This document shows, piece by piece, positions 25,425 to 35,660 of a stretch of 64,000 nucleotides of DNA. The DNA is taken from the NCBI RefSeq assembly GCF_032854445.1, contig NC_088295.1:71268028-71332027 (forward strand). Reading direction: 5' to 3'. Numbering within the stretch: the stretch's first letter is position 1; each line of letters starts with the position of its first letter. The notes under the pieces were generated by a model, which saw only the letters and a program-made list of their open reading frames with translations, searched no databases and was not told where the DNA came from. Both the position numbers and the translations under genes were made by a program. Source of the stretch: Liolophura sinensis. Its lineage: Eukaryota; Mollusca; Polyplacophora; Chitonida; Chitonidae.

Positions 25425-25960
25425 TTTTGCAGGAACTGTCCGCAGCCCAGACCACATATAACAGTGACTTGACCAGGCAATTCCCCAGGTGAGATGATGT
25501 AATGTCAGAAGCCAATGTCCTGGTACGAACAGTATATGTCTGGACCACTGACAACCTGACTTCACCTGTTAATTCCTCATGTGAGGAGATGTAATGCTAG
25601 CAGCTCACGAGCTTGTACTGGCAGTAACTGTCGGTACCTTAGACCACCGACAACCCGACTTCACCCAGTTAATTCCTCATGTGAGGCGATATAATGCTAG
25701 CAGTTTGTATTAACAGTAACTGTTGGCACCTCAGACCACCGACGGCCCGACTTCACGAGTTAATTCCCCAGATGAGATGATGAACTGCCAGAAGCCCATG
25801 TCCTGGACCATAGACAACACCTAACCTGATTCCACCAGGTAATTCATCAGGTGAGGTGACGTAGAACCCCACATGCTGGTACTGACTGTGAGTGTACACC
25901 ACAGATTCCTGATTTCATCGTGACAAGCTCATGTACTAGGACTGACAGAAGCCATATTTG
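25425..25960. repeat. Minisatellite, unit about 105-115 bp, roughly five copies
   Basis: Imperfect units share 'agttaattcctcatgtgagg', 'gatgtaatgctagcag', 'cagtaactgt' and 'agaccaccgacaacccgact'. The middle copies (about 25560-25780) are the most alike and the outer ones more decayed, as expected when unequal exchange homogenises the centre. No coding frame persists across units. Confidence 0.8.
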
Positions 25961-27462
25961 GCACAGTATGTTCAGAGTGACGGTTGAAATATGGTTCCAG
26001 AAGACCACAATTTGACCATGTCTTCTTACAAAACCTTAGACTTTGTTGATCAGAAAAATCGTACTCTCATAGCTGTCCGTTATCGATATAATTAAAGACT
26101 TACAGCGAGGAGAGTAAAACCAGAGCAACGACAACAGTGCTGGCAAATGGTCACACGTGACCGTAAGCCTCTTACGGTCATTTACCCCAGTCATGCCGGT
26201 CAGGTTTTTTACTTTGACTGAATTTTTTCTTGCTGCATAAATAGTAGCAAATTACACGCCTCCTAGAACCATGGCTTACGTGAAAAATATGCAATGATGG
26301 TAATAGCAATGTATTAGGCAATTTATACATCACTTACTGAAAATACTATGCTGTCGTCCCATTTAACGTACAATAACAACAAAACGAGTCCCGGTATTAT
26401 GTAACTGGAGGTGGCATGCCCACAAAACCGCTCCTTAGATATATGCAAACAGAGGAAGCATCTATACATTTGACGCAATGCTGTGACAGTTCAGTAAAAC
26501 TAGCTCCGCTATCTCAGTTATCTCAGTCTAAATGTTGTTCCATTAAGCCTCAACCATGAAACTGACTGGGCGCGTACTCCATGCGGATTTTTACATTACT
26601 GTTGTTACTCACTTGGAAATCAACATAATCCCCCGAAAACAAAGGACATAGAGCAAGCACCTATACATTTGACGCAATGCTGTGACAGTTCAGTAAAACG
26701 GCCCCGTGACACCAAATCAATCCAGATGACCTTAAGCATCAAAAGATGTAATTGAAACGAACAATTTCCATCACAAAAGCACTGGATATATTTCCATCAA
26801 GATGCGTTTGTGACTGGCTACATAAAAGACCACAGGACAGAGAGTAAAATCAGAGCATTGCCCCCGGAGTGATAGTTGACATATGGTCGCTCGTATTACC
26901 CACGAAATCCGGACTCCCGTTATCTCAGTTATGGTTTCATGCCGTAAAACTGTTCATGTCTATGATAGAAAGGTAACAACATACACCTCCCGTTCCACCA
27001 TGACTTAGGCACAATTAGGTTGAAAAAATGCAATAAAGTTAGCTATAATTATTAGCTGTCACAGATCTAGAATTACTCAGAACGCTCTGTTGCTCTCATA
27101 TTTAATAAACAAACACATTAATGCAATGTTATATTGAAAATTTGACCGGAGAGCCATAGCGATATCCATTTCGCACCATGTGTAACAATGTACGCAAGAT
27201 GTTGTTACACAGCAACCTATGTGGGCCATTCAGATTGTATTTCTTCTCAATCCCAAATCGTCCTAGATCTCATCGCCGATTGCGGTATATTTACTATCTA
27301 TAATGGCATACATCACGTGTAACAATGGAACTGAAACATCTAACGACAATTTCCTTATGGAAAAATCAATGAAAGCGATGAGACAGCAGTGCTGGGTTGC
27401 GAGTTGCTATTGGAAATTCCTACACATAACCCTTGTGTTAGCAAATCATTTTGTTGTTATTC

Positions 27463-27636
27463 GTGACGGACAAGGCTTTAACGCTCCTTATCTCTGGTGT
27501 GTTTAAAGTCCTGAGATTTACCATGCCATTCTTTCCAGCCTACATATTACATATAAAGTACAGTTTGAACACAATCACAGCTTGACATGTTGGGATACAA
27601 GGATTTCCTCTGTACGCCAAGATGCGTTCGATATAA
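27463..27636 (+). pseudogene. Exon remnant 1, array V unit 0 (frameshifted)
   Basis: Aligns to 32576-32747. The first codons give VTDKALTLLIS against VTEETLTLLVS in unit 1, with differences mostly synonymous or conservative (D/E, A/T, I/V). This pattern suggests that both descend from a translated exon. After about 14 codons the frame is lost. Further on, in another frame, EHNHSLTC..RISS matches EHGHSLTC..RISS of unit 1. A good donor GTGAGT follows at 27637, but the acceptor AG present in unit 1 is replaced here by TTC. I infer a dead exon; its parent gene is unknown. Confidence 0.45.
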
Positions 27637-28847
27637 GTGAGTAGTTGTTCTTTAATTGCAAAATTGGGTTTGTGTGACCTTCACACTGCCTCGAGGGTAA
27701 TGTTTGTATATTACAGCGCACACGCAGTACCCTGTGGGTAAAGGAAGCCTACAAGATTAACTTGCCGATTGCATAATTGCATCCTAAGGGTCTCATTTAT
27801 TTGCCGGGGTTAAGCTGCCAAGGCAAAGTACATCTGCCAGGAGCCTGTGTTTTCAGCATGTAGGCATGCGCTTGTCGAGGTTTCATTCCATGTTTTGGTT
27901 AGTTACTGTACCAAATGTAAAAAATACTTATCTATAAGGATGATCCAGTCTCTCAAGAAAAATTTCAGGAATGTACAAGTAGAGCCCGAATCGCAAACAT
28001 CAAGTTTTGTTATTAGGCCATTCAAGTATTAGAACAGAAAAGGCAACCAGAATACTTGTCTTGATGTTGTATTCTTACATATAACAGAATTCTACTTGTG
28101 GGTTAAGCGTCCCCGAGGCCTGGTTCCTTTGCCCCGATTTAATATAATACTCATTAAATGTGATGGTATTTTGAGTGATGAATTGCACGTAACATCATTG
28201 CATCTGATTTATCTAATTCTACTTATGCTGCAGTGCTAAGATCCATCTAATTTGCAACTATTTAAGCATTTACCTACCAAAGAGTTAGAGAGGACCTAAG
28301 TACGTAAAGCATCATTTGGGAGGTCACTCATGAACTTGTATGACAGAAAAAAAAAACAAATATTTTATGTGCAACAAAATGACAAGTAGCGTAAAATCCC
28401 CAAACAGTGAAGGTCATTTTTCGCAGTCTACCTTATCAGCTGTTCTAGATATCCTAGAACAAGACACCGGTATCTGCCTTTCATCAAGATTCAACAGTTA
28501 CGAAAGTAAAAGAAAATTTTGGGCAGTAAACCATTTTTAAAATATCTGGGCATGACTAACATCTACTTTGAACAAGCATTGTCGCTTGCTAGTGTGCAAC
28601 AATAAAAAAGGGCAAGGAAGTTATCTATAATACCAATCATTAGTCCAGACAGCTAGGCGGCCGGATGAACGATGTAGGCAACCTCTTTTTCTGGTCAGTG
28701 TGGGATAGATCAATGCTATATCCACCGTATAGGTCACACAGAATTTCCCGAAACATTACTCAACTCACGTTTTGCTAACAGTAAAAAGAAGAAAGTGTAG
28801 GGTCATTTCCGTTAAGTAAATCTATGAATGCGTTTTCATATTGACAG

Positions 28848-29041
28848 AGTGTGCGAATTGGGTTACTGACATACTCACTGAAGACACGGTTACAGTTTAC
28901 CAGTATACCTCTAAAACACAGGTCATTGCGTTACCGTACCCCGTAATATACTTGAGCACACTTCTGTTCCTAACACTATTTCGAAAGGGTACAAGAGAAC
29001 GGATAAGATTGCAAGTTTATTGCTACATCTTGCGTTTATAG
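28848..29041 (+). pseudogene. Exon remnant 2, array V unit 0
   Basis: Begins after a splice-acceptor-like 'gcgttttcatattgacag'. It encodes CANWVTD....TVYQYT, aligned with RANWITDACLE..AAYRYN in unit 1 and RANWITDACLE..TTYLYN in unit 2. The frame stays open to a stop at 29041, but the TDxC cysteine seen in units 1 and 2 is missing. Similarity in pattern to the end of SUEL/galactose-lectin domains (W/F-x-D-x-C ... Y-x-Y) is suggestive only. Confidence 0.4.
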
Positions 29042-29415
29042 AATTCCAATCAAAGGGCGACAGAGATACCTTTACGGTTATATTGGATGTGTAGAGCAAA
29101 TGTTGCTGGATGTGGAAAAAAGTCTTGCCGTAAAGTAGACTTTATGAATAGAGTGATAGCTTCAGTTTTAATGAGATTATTCTTACTTGGATGGCAATAT
29201 ACTGAACGGTCTACGGTATGTAGAATTTGTCAGTTTCTGTGTGTTAGGTGACATTTTCATTCAACGGCACTGCGTCAACCTCAAGTTTTTACTGCAAAAA
29301 AGGATATGTCAAGGTTATTCCATCAAACACTTTCACTCTAAGTTTTACAATGCTTATCTCTGGCATTTTCTTTCATAATTGTGTCTCATACCACGTAACC
29401 CAAATTTAGGGGATG

Positions 29416-29550
29416 TATATTCATCGTGTTGCATTAGATAGCCATATTGGATACATGAGCAGTTGGGGGCAATATATTCATAGTGTTGAATTAGATCGCC
29501 ACGTTGAATACCTGGACAGCTGCAATCAAAGCGTTGTATATTTTGTTATC
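29416..29550. repeat. 57-bp direct repeat, two copies plus a partial
   Basis: Units at 29416-29472 and 29473-29529 both begin 'tatattcat' and contain 'ttagat.gcca'; a partial third follows. The 57-bp period equals 19 codons, so the local open frame repeats too (IHxVxLDxHxxYxxSxxQ). A diverged copy in opposite orientation lies at 48064-48142, showing a dispersed element and not only a local duplication. Confidence 0.7.
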
Positions 29551-29812
29551 GACAACTTATACGATTTGAATACACGATTTCACTCAGTCGCCTAGAACAT
29601 ACCTCGCGTCTTTCCAACATCATTGAAAACTGTTGACTGCTTCTCTTTGCATGATTCCGTCCTATTTTAGTACTTTATATACTTTCATAGTTCTTTGATG
29701 GTTTGTGTTTACATCGTGTTGGGAGTTGGCCTTGGGATCATTAACCTGGAGCGTCCTTATCGGTTGACGGCAAGTATATAAACATACATTTATAAGCCTA
29801 TTGCATATGTAC

Positions 29813-30154
29813 AGGCCCGGATAGCACAGTTGGCAGAGCGCCCACTTCGGGAGTGGTAGATCCAGGATCAATCCTGGGTCGAGTCACACCTTAGACTTTA
29901 AAGGAGGAAGTTGTAACTTCCTTGCTTGGCGTTAAGCATGAAGGGGATACGACTGGTTGACCCGTACCAGTATAATGGCTCGCGAGTTACTTGCCTTCAG
30001 TAAGTCGTCTCAGTGAAGCAGCACTAGATAAAAGAGTGGTGGAAATCCGTCCTGCCACAAGGAGGCGCATTACATACACCCTAAGGATTTCTTCGTCGTC
30101 ATATGACTGAAATATTGTTAAGTATAAAGTCAAACCCCAAACACTCACTCACTT
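29813..30154 (+). mobile_element. Full-length tRNA-headed SINE, Nin-DC-like, with target-site duplication
   Basis: The tRNA-like head starts at 'gcccggatagcacagttggc' (box A about 29822-29833), with a box-B-like 'ggatcaatcctgggtcgag'. The central domain includes 'cttccttgcttggcgttaag' and 'accagtataatgg', which I recall as the conserved central domain of a molluscan/metazoan SINE superfamily (probably Nin-DC; name uncertain). The 3' end reads 'cgtcatatgactgaaatatt', 'gttaagta' and a CACTCACT tail. An 8-bp direct repeat, catatgta, flanks it (29804-29811 and 30156-30163), consistent with retroposition. It separates array V units 0 and 1. It is not a functional tRNA gene: the acceptor stem cannot be formed. 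Confidence 0.85.
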
Positions 30155-32575
30155 CCATATGTAAGGAAAGTCCAGATGTTTGTAGTTGTTATGTTTTTTG
30201 CGTTGACCTTGTGTCATGCGGAAGGAATGGCCATTTTATCGACGTGGCGATAGATCTTCCGTTGGCATGTTTTCCCATTCGGTTTTAATATTTCCGCCAG
30301 TCTCGCATTGCGGATGGACACTCACGAAACCTAGCTCAGATGTTAACAGGCCTCTGGGGAGACATTTAACAGGGAGAATTCTCCGGTAGGATTCCACCAA
30401 CATTGTATGACCGTCTACTAGAGCCCCTGTTTGTCTTGTAATTTACCATGATCATGACCTTAAGTACAGAACCGTGATACTGATGAAAATGGGATGAGTT
30501 AAAATCCCTGATAATCAACAACTGAACTCTATACATGTAGTTTGGGCAAAGTTTTACCTGATCAGTGCAAATATTGCTTCCACAGACTTGCACACTGTGT
30601 TTGGGATAACGCATTCTCCTGACATGCTTTTCAGAACCCTCTCTTTCCGCTTATGGTTGCTTCCTGAGCCTGTTTTAGTAAAGTTCATTAGGATTTAAAG
30701 TCATGCTGTTGTTCCATTAAGCCTCAACCATGAAGCTCACTGGGCAGGTACTCCGTGCGGATTTTAACATTACTGTTGTTACTCACTTGGAAATAATAAT
30801 AATAATAATAAATAACATAATCCCCGAAAACAAAGGACTGTTGAAAGTTCAGCTTTCTGTTTATAGGTATTAATTAGCTTATATAGAGGTAGCCTGGGAG
30901 ATGATTATATTTTGATATAAATATTTATAGGTATACCCGTTTGAACAAGCGGTGAGATTAATTGGATTTCATGAAACATACATCAGACGAGCCTTCTCAG
31001 CACTACTCAAAGCTTTCACAACATTTAATTTTGTCGACCGGGCCGCGTTCTGATCTTACTAACCTTATAATAGCTGTTAGCTTAATACATGGAAAAGTCC
31101 GAAGAACGTGGCACTGTATGTAATAGGCTGTTCCTCAGATTTTCTTAAGCTGTAGCAATGGTTCTCAAGCTGGCATCGCTGACGTTGACCTGAAGTATCA
31201 AATGATTACCTTATATTTGTATATTTCTTCTTTCTGTCAGATAGGATTGTAAAAGGATATATCCCCAGATCGCCATTCGGGCTTTTGTGCCAGACGACAC
31301 ACAATATAGCGTCTGATACATAAAAGGATATGTTGTACAGACGGATGATCACCGGTATAAGTTGAAGATGTTATCCCACGGAAAGATTCATGTGTCTTTG
31401 ATCTATATAATACTTCAACTGAAATCCCTTAGGTTTTGTTAACGGTTCGTCTATATATTGTTAACCCCAATACCTCGTGGTTGAGAAAATCTTAACCCCT
31501 GTCATTTAGCACCAGCGGTGCAAGTCTTACAAGAACTATTTATGTAAAAGTATTTTTATAAAGTAATTTGAGAGTGAGCAAACTATTACATCCTGATGCC
31601 TTAATTTCATTTCAAATCGGATCAAATTTAATTTTGATGATGTGTCACCGTTTGTGATTTTTATTAACTTAAACATAAGGTAATTGTTACAGGGGCAATC
31701 GATTAAAGATAATTGACGAATATAGTTTTATTTAGAAACAGCATAAACGCAGCGTCTTATGTGACTGCGTATCAAGATTTAACACGAATTTACACTATTA
31801 AATCCGGAGGAACGGCCTTAACAAAATACCATATGTGATTACATGGGAAATTGAACAATGCTTTTCAGCACTAAGACCAATTACCCACTAATTTTACTTG
31901 ACTGAATCCACGAAAATTTGCCTTATTATAACAATATTTCAGCTAAATGTAATCTCTTCGCTCGTGACTCTTCAGTTTGTTCAAGGATCACCTGATTAAC
32001 ACATAATACAAAACTTGGTCTTGATAAATAGATTACGACTGAATCAAAGATTAACATATCGAGTGGAAATTTTAACCATTTAGTTGATTCAAAGTAAAGA
32101 AGATTTGTAATGAGCTCTTGAACTTGTTCACTTAAAAAATCCCACTTTCATTCTATCACTCACTCTAACAATGTAGACCGAAAAGACAAGAAAAGAAAAG
32201 AAAAGAGACATGCATGCAAAGAAATAACTACAACTATCAAGTTGTGTGTTACCATGTAGCCACCTCTCGTCAAAAAATCAACAATTTTCATCACCTGGGC
32301 AAAATGATTAATATAGTATGCAAGGTTGTATTCAAGCAGGTCGGTTATTCAAACTGAATTTCTTCCCAATGCCAAATTGTCCTCCCATTGATCCATTTCG
32401 AGCTAATCCAGAATTCTGTATTTTCTGAAATACCGCCACACATGTAATGCGACCAATGAAACGAGAAAATATCATTTGAGTTAAAACTAAAGTGAAAACG
32501 ATAACACAGCGGCATTTGAGTTTTGGGTTGCTGTCGTAAAATCCTTCCTACAATCTGTGTTTTCACAAACATCAG

Positions 32576-32747
32576 GTGACAGAGGAGACTTTAACACTGC
32601 TTGTCTCTAAGGAGTTGAACGTCAGTGCTACAGACAGCCGGTATCTGTACAATGCTTTCCAGAGCTACACACAATGTACAATAGCGTGTGAACACGGTCA
32701 TTCCTTGACATGTAAGGATGCAAGGATTTCCAGTGTGTTTAATATAG
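32576..32747 (+). pseudogene. Exon remnant 1, array V unit 1 (cysteine-rich, possible lectin-type exon)
   Basis: A splice-acceptor-like 'tttcacaaacatcag' precedes an open stretch of 57 codons that runs on to a stop at 32770. Visible features: VSATDS at residues 17-22, then TIACEHGHSLTCKDARI at about residues 36-52. This resembles the opening of SUEL/galactose-binding lectin domains, which typically start with ACEG-x-L and a following cysteine. The donor position reads ATAAGT where unit 0 has GTGAGT, so the donor is broken in this copy. The counterpart in unit 2 is deleted. The lectin link is an inference from a short motif; an unknown secreted protein is equally possible. Confidence 0.4.
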
Positions 32748-33568
32748 ATAAGTACTTGTTATTTAATTAAAAAAACCGGGTTTGTGTGAGCTTTGCTCGT
32801 AAGAACAGCACCCTGGGAGTAACTAAACTCAAGGGGAAGGCCCCACAGGGTTAATTGCCGATTGCACAATTGCATTACAAGGTTCTGTATTTGTCGGTGT
32901 TAAACTGCCAATGCAAAATATATGTCCTACCACCCATTAGTGTTAACTCACAGTGCATGAGCTGGAGGAGATTTGACTCCGTTTATTACAGTGAGTGACT
33001 GTAACAAATCGTAAATAGGTAGATTCCATTACCTCATGCATTAGGGTTTTGATTCCACTCTACAAGTTTTACAAAATAAATGGGAACCATTTACCATGAC
33101 TTCATCTCCTCAATCACCTTTCCGTGTGTGCACAGCATAAAGTACCGAACAGTCTTATATTCACGGCTTAAATTTTCTGTGTGATGATTTAAAGGGTCTG
33201 GAACAATAGCGGTATAACCAGAATTTGTCAACTAACAGGTGTAAATCATCCACGGCTGAACTTCTTTTACTAACCTGGACTTAGCTGACAATTATTCGGA
33301 GCTTGGATCGTTTCTTGCTACTATGTCACGACTGAAAAACCAAATGAATTAACCTAATACAACTACCAATCATCAGTCTGGAGAGAAACGTGACTGTGTA
33401 GGAAATGTGCCTCTTGTAACGGTCGTATGGCGTGGATCAGTTCTACTCACGCCTTGATCACACCCTACAACATTATTCACTGCACGTTTTGCAAGAAAAA
33501 AGTGCAGGACCCTTGTCCTCAAGTAAAACGGCTAACAGGTCTCTATGATTGCGTTTCTATGTTGACAG

Positions 33569-33690
33569 ACCGTGCGAATTGGATCACAGACGCCTGCCTT
33601 GAAAGAAGGGTAGCAGCTTACCGGTATAACATTGTGTTTTACCGTAACCAGGAAGTTACACTCTTCTGTAAACTTTTTAAAAACTTATAA
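33569..33690 (+). pseudogene. Exon remnant 2, array V unit 1
   Basis: The upstream sequence 'gcgtttctatgttgacag' is a pyrimidine-rich acceptor conserved in all three copies. Reading through gives RANWITDACLERRVAAYRYNIVFYRNQ, then a stop at 33688. Compared with unit 2, the WITDAC core is unchanged and most differences fall towards the 3' end. No convincing donor is seen, so it could be a terminal exon. The pattern recalls the last third of SUEL-type lectin domains, at low confidence. Roughly 820 bp separate it from remnant 1, a normal intron length. Confidence 0.4.
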
Positions 33691-33762
33691 AACAAAACAA
33701 AAACACGCTGGTGCACAACAAACTACTGGAAAACAGTACAGGACCATTTTCCTATGTTTGAC

Positions 33763-33846
33763 CGCTTCGCTGGCCTAGTGGTTAAAGCGTTCGCATCGAA
33801 GTCGGGAGACTCGGGTTCAAACCCACGTCGGGTCATACCAAAGGCA
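33763..33846 (+). mobile_element. SINE tRNA-like head, 3' truncated or decayed
   Basis: 'cgctggcctagtggttaaag' supplies box A and 'cgggttcaaacccacgtcgg' a strong box B. The sequence then reads 'gtcataccaaagg', which is where the central domain of the Nin-DC-like SINE should begin (compare the minus-strand copy at 63600-63770). The central domain and tail are missing. The acceptor arms do not pair well, so I do not call it a tRNA gene. Array V unit 2 lacks it at the equivalent place, so it inserted after duplication. Confidence 0.7.
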
Positions 33847-33899
33847 TTACATGTGGATCATCTGCATGTCAAACCAATATTATGAACAATATAAAATCA

Positions 33900-34305
33900 G
33901 TCTGTAGTTGATAAGAGAAAACCGCCTCCGCGGATAATTCCCTTGGGTGGGGCCAGACACAATGGTCTAACGTTACGCGTATCGCATTGGAGAGGCCAGG
34001 AGCTAGTTCCCGGTAATTACATATCTGCTAAGTCCATCCGGTATGGTTCGTCACAAATGAAAATGGTGACTGGCCCAGATTCAGAGTGGGTCTGTAATCA
34101 TTGTCTGACAGGTGCCGGAAAACAATCGGCGTCTGATGGCAGTCCTACCCTCCCAAACAACGCTCAGACGAGAGCTGTCAAAAGCCGGAAGGCGCTGTCA
34201 GAGCCACTGGTGCAGTGGAATGTGACGTTGTTTCTCGCTCGTTATGCTCATATTATAGATTAATTGGCGTAACCATGTAACGGTGAGCATTCCTTCGCAA
34301 ACAAA
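33900..34305. other. Near-identical paralogous block, copy 1
   Basis: From 'tgtagttgataagag' to 'cgtaaccatgtaacgg' this block matches 39205-39610. Over the central 33943-34263 stretch only three substitutions separate the copies, while the flanks are strongly diverged. It is richer in G+C than its surroundings. A plus-strand frame of 106 codons starting at 33943 is open in both copies; two of the three changes alter a residue (E/Q and H/N) and one is silent. I recognise no protein domain in it. It contains 'ctgacagg' (a TALE-type core), 'ggtaattacat' and 'attaattg', so a duplicated regulatory element is possible. Recent gene conversion, an unknown exon or a non-coding RNA are the alternatives. 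Confidence 0.7.
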
Positions 34306-35498
34306 TGTTAATCATTTAGAACGATGTCAGTTGTTCGTTGCCTGTAAACTGAAGTGGTTCTCAGGGAATATTCTCCATAAAAATACACAAATAAGTTGTT
34401 ATATCAAGATCAGTGATCGTCAAACATATTTATACGGTTATTTTTTCTACAAGCGAACATGGGCAAGCGGAAGTATTTCTCTCTATGTCTGATATGATTC
34501 AGTTGTCAGTATACAGAGTTTATTGTCAATGTAAGGGCGCGGGACGTGGATCAGTGAGTATTGTGCAATATTTCTAATTACGAAGGACAAACAGGGCGGG
34601 CTCAAACTCGGTGTTGGAGAGGAAGTTTGTACATTTTCCGAATGTCATTATTCTTTGCGACAGTAGTCAGTTGATGTCGTACTGGGGTATGGAGTACTTG
34701 GGTAAAATCTGGGGTAGTGTGTCCGCCACACGTGGTAAAGTGCACTTGTAACTCTATACTTTCCCTGAACATCATATCCTACGTATGCTGTCTCCCAAAC
34801 AGTGTGGAACCCGAGAAGGCCATGTTTCTGTGTTACAGACGTACCGCATTCATGCTGTCTGTTAAAGTCTAAATAATGCAGTTAAAGTCAGTCATTTGCT
34901 GAAGTTCAACAAATCAATACTCATCACTCTGGGAGAGTACTAATTACTGGTGGGTGTTTACTAAATAAGCTTTAGCAATTAAAACTAAGAGAGAAAAACC
35001 AAAACAAGAAGAAAAAACGAAGAGAAAAATTAAAAAAGTCCCCATAAGCCATCTGATTTAAGCGCAAATCCCCAAATTCCACCGCAGCGGTAATCAGAAT
35101 GTCTATATGGATCCAGGGATTCTATCCGTAGCTCTTCCCTATTAAAGTTGATTTGAAACCAGTGTTCTTTTTGGCGTCTTTTGTGTTCTCAAGTATCTTT
35201 TAACATTATTTCGTTTTGTACGTGGAATCGTGTACCGCTAATTTGGCAACGAAGAAATATTCATGTTGTTCATTTACATAATCTTACGCTTTACGTTTGT
35301 AAGGCTTTAGTCATTCGACTTGGCAGTGTGGTTTAAAAACCATTGTGTGATGTTAGCCATTCAAAGCAGACCGAGGCCGGGTGACTTTGGGGTCAGTGTA
35401 CATTTACATATTCCAGCTGGTTGACTTCTATAGGGAGGCGGCGCTGTAAAGTAGAACCATTCCTGCTGTATCTTGTTTAATTCTGATAAAAATGGTAT

Positions 35499-35660
35499 CC
35501 ATCCTGTTGCAAGGATATACCGCATTTAAATACCTGTAAGCGGTAAAACACGACCCATCCTACTTCAAGGTTACGCCGAGTTTAAATAAGCTGTAAAATA
35601 TGGTCCATCCTGCTACGAGAACATTTTGTATTTAAATAATTTAAATACCCTGAAAACGAT
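35499..35660. repeat. 50-55 bp tandem repeat, three copies (unit 1)
   Basis: Each copy begins with 'ccatcct' (about 35499, 35555 and 35605) and carries 'tttaaata' and 'gtaaaa'. The same array is present at 40708-40870 in unit 2, so it predates the unit duplication. Confidence 0.7.

Larger units (their letters stand above)
26090..29400. repeat. Array V, unit 0
   Basis: First copy of the second tandem array. Anchors shared with later units: the short interspersed element (26095-26190); 'tgttgttccattaagcctca' (26531-26645, matched at 30709-30840); 'tctagaattac' with a 'gtcgtc' or 'gctctc' block (27066-27130, compare 36745-36810); exon-remnant 1 (27463-27636); and exon-remnant 2 (28848-29041). 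It lacks the near-identical 400-bp block of units 1 and 2. Internal duplication is visible: a 39-bp sequence starting 'ctatacatttgacgcaatgc' is exact at 26462-26500 and 26661-26699. Confidence 0.65.

Noticed and set aside
29813-29890. Possible tRNA gene
   Set aside because: Box A and B are present, but the acceptor arms do not pair, and the sequence continues into a SINE central domain and tail.
33763-33836. Possible tRNA gene with a strong box B
   Set aside because: Poor acceptor stem. The downstream 'gtcataccaaagg' is the SINE junction seen in the 63600-63770 copy.
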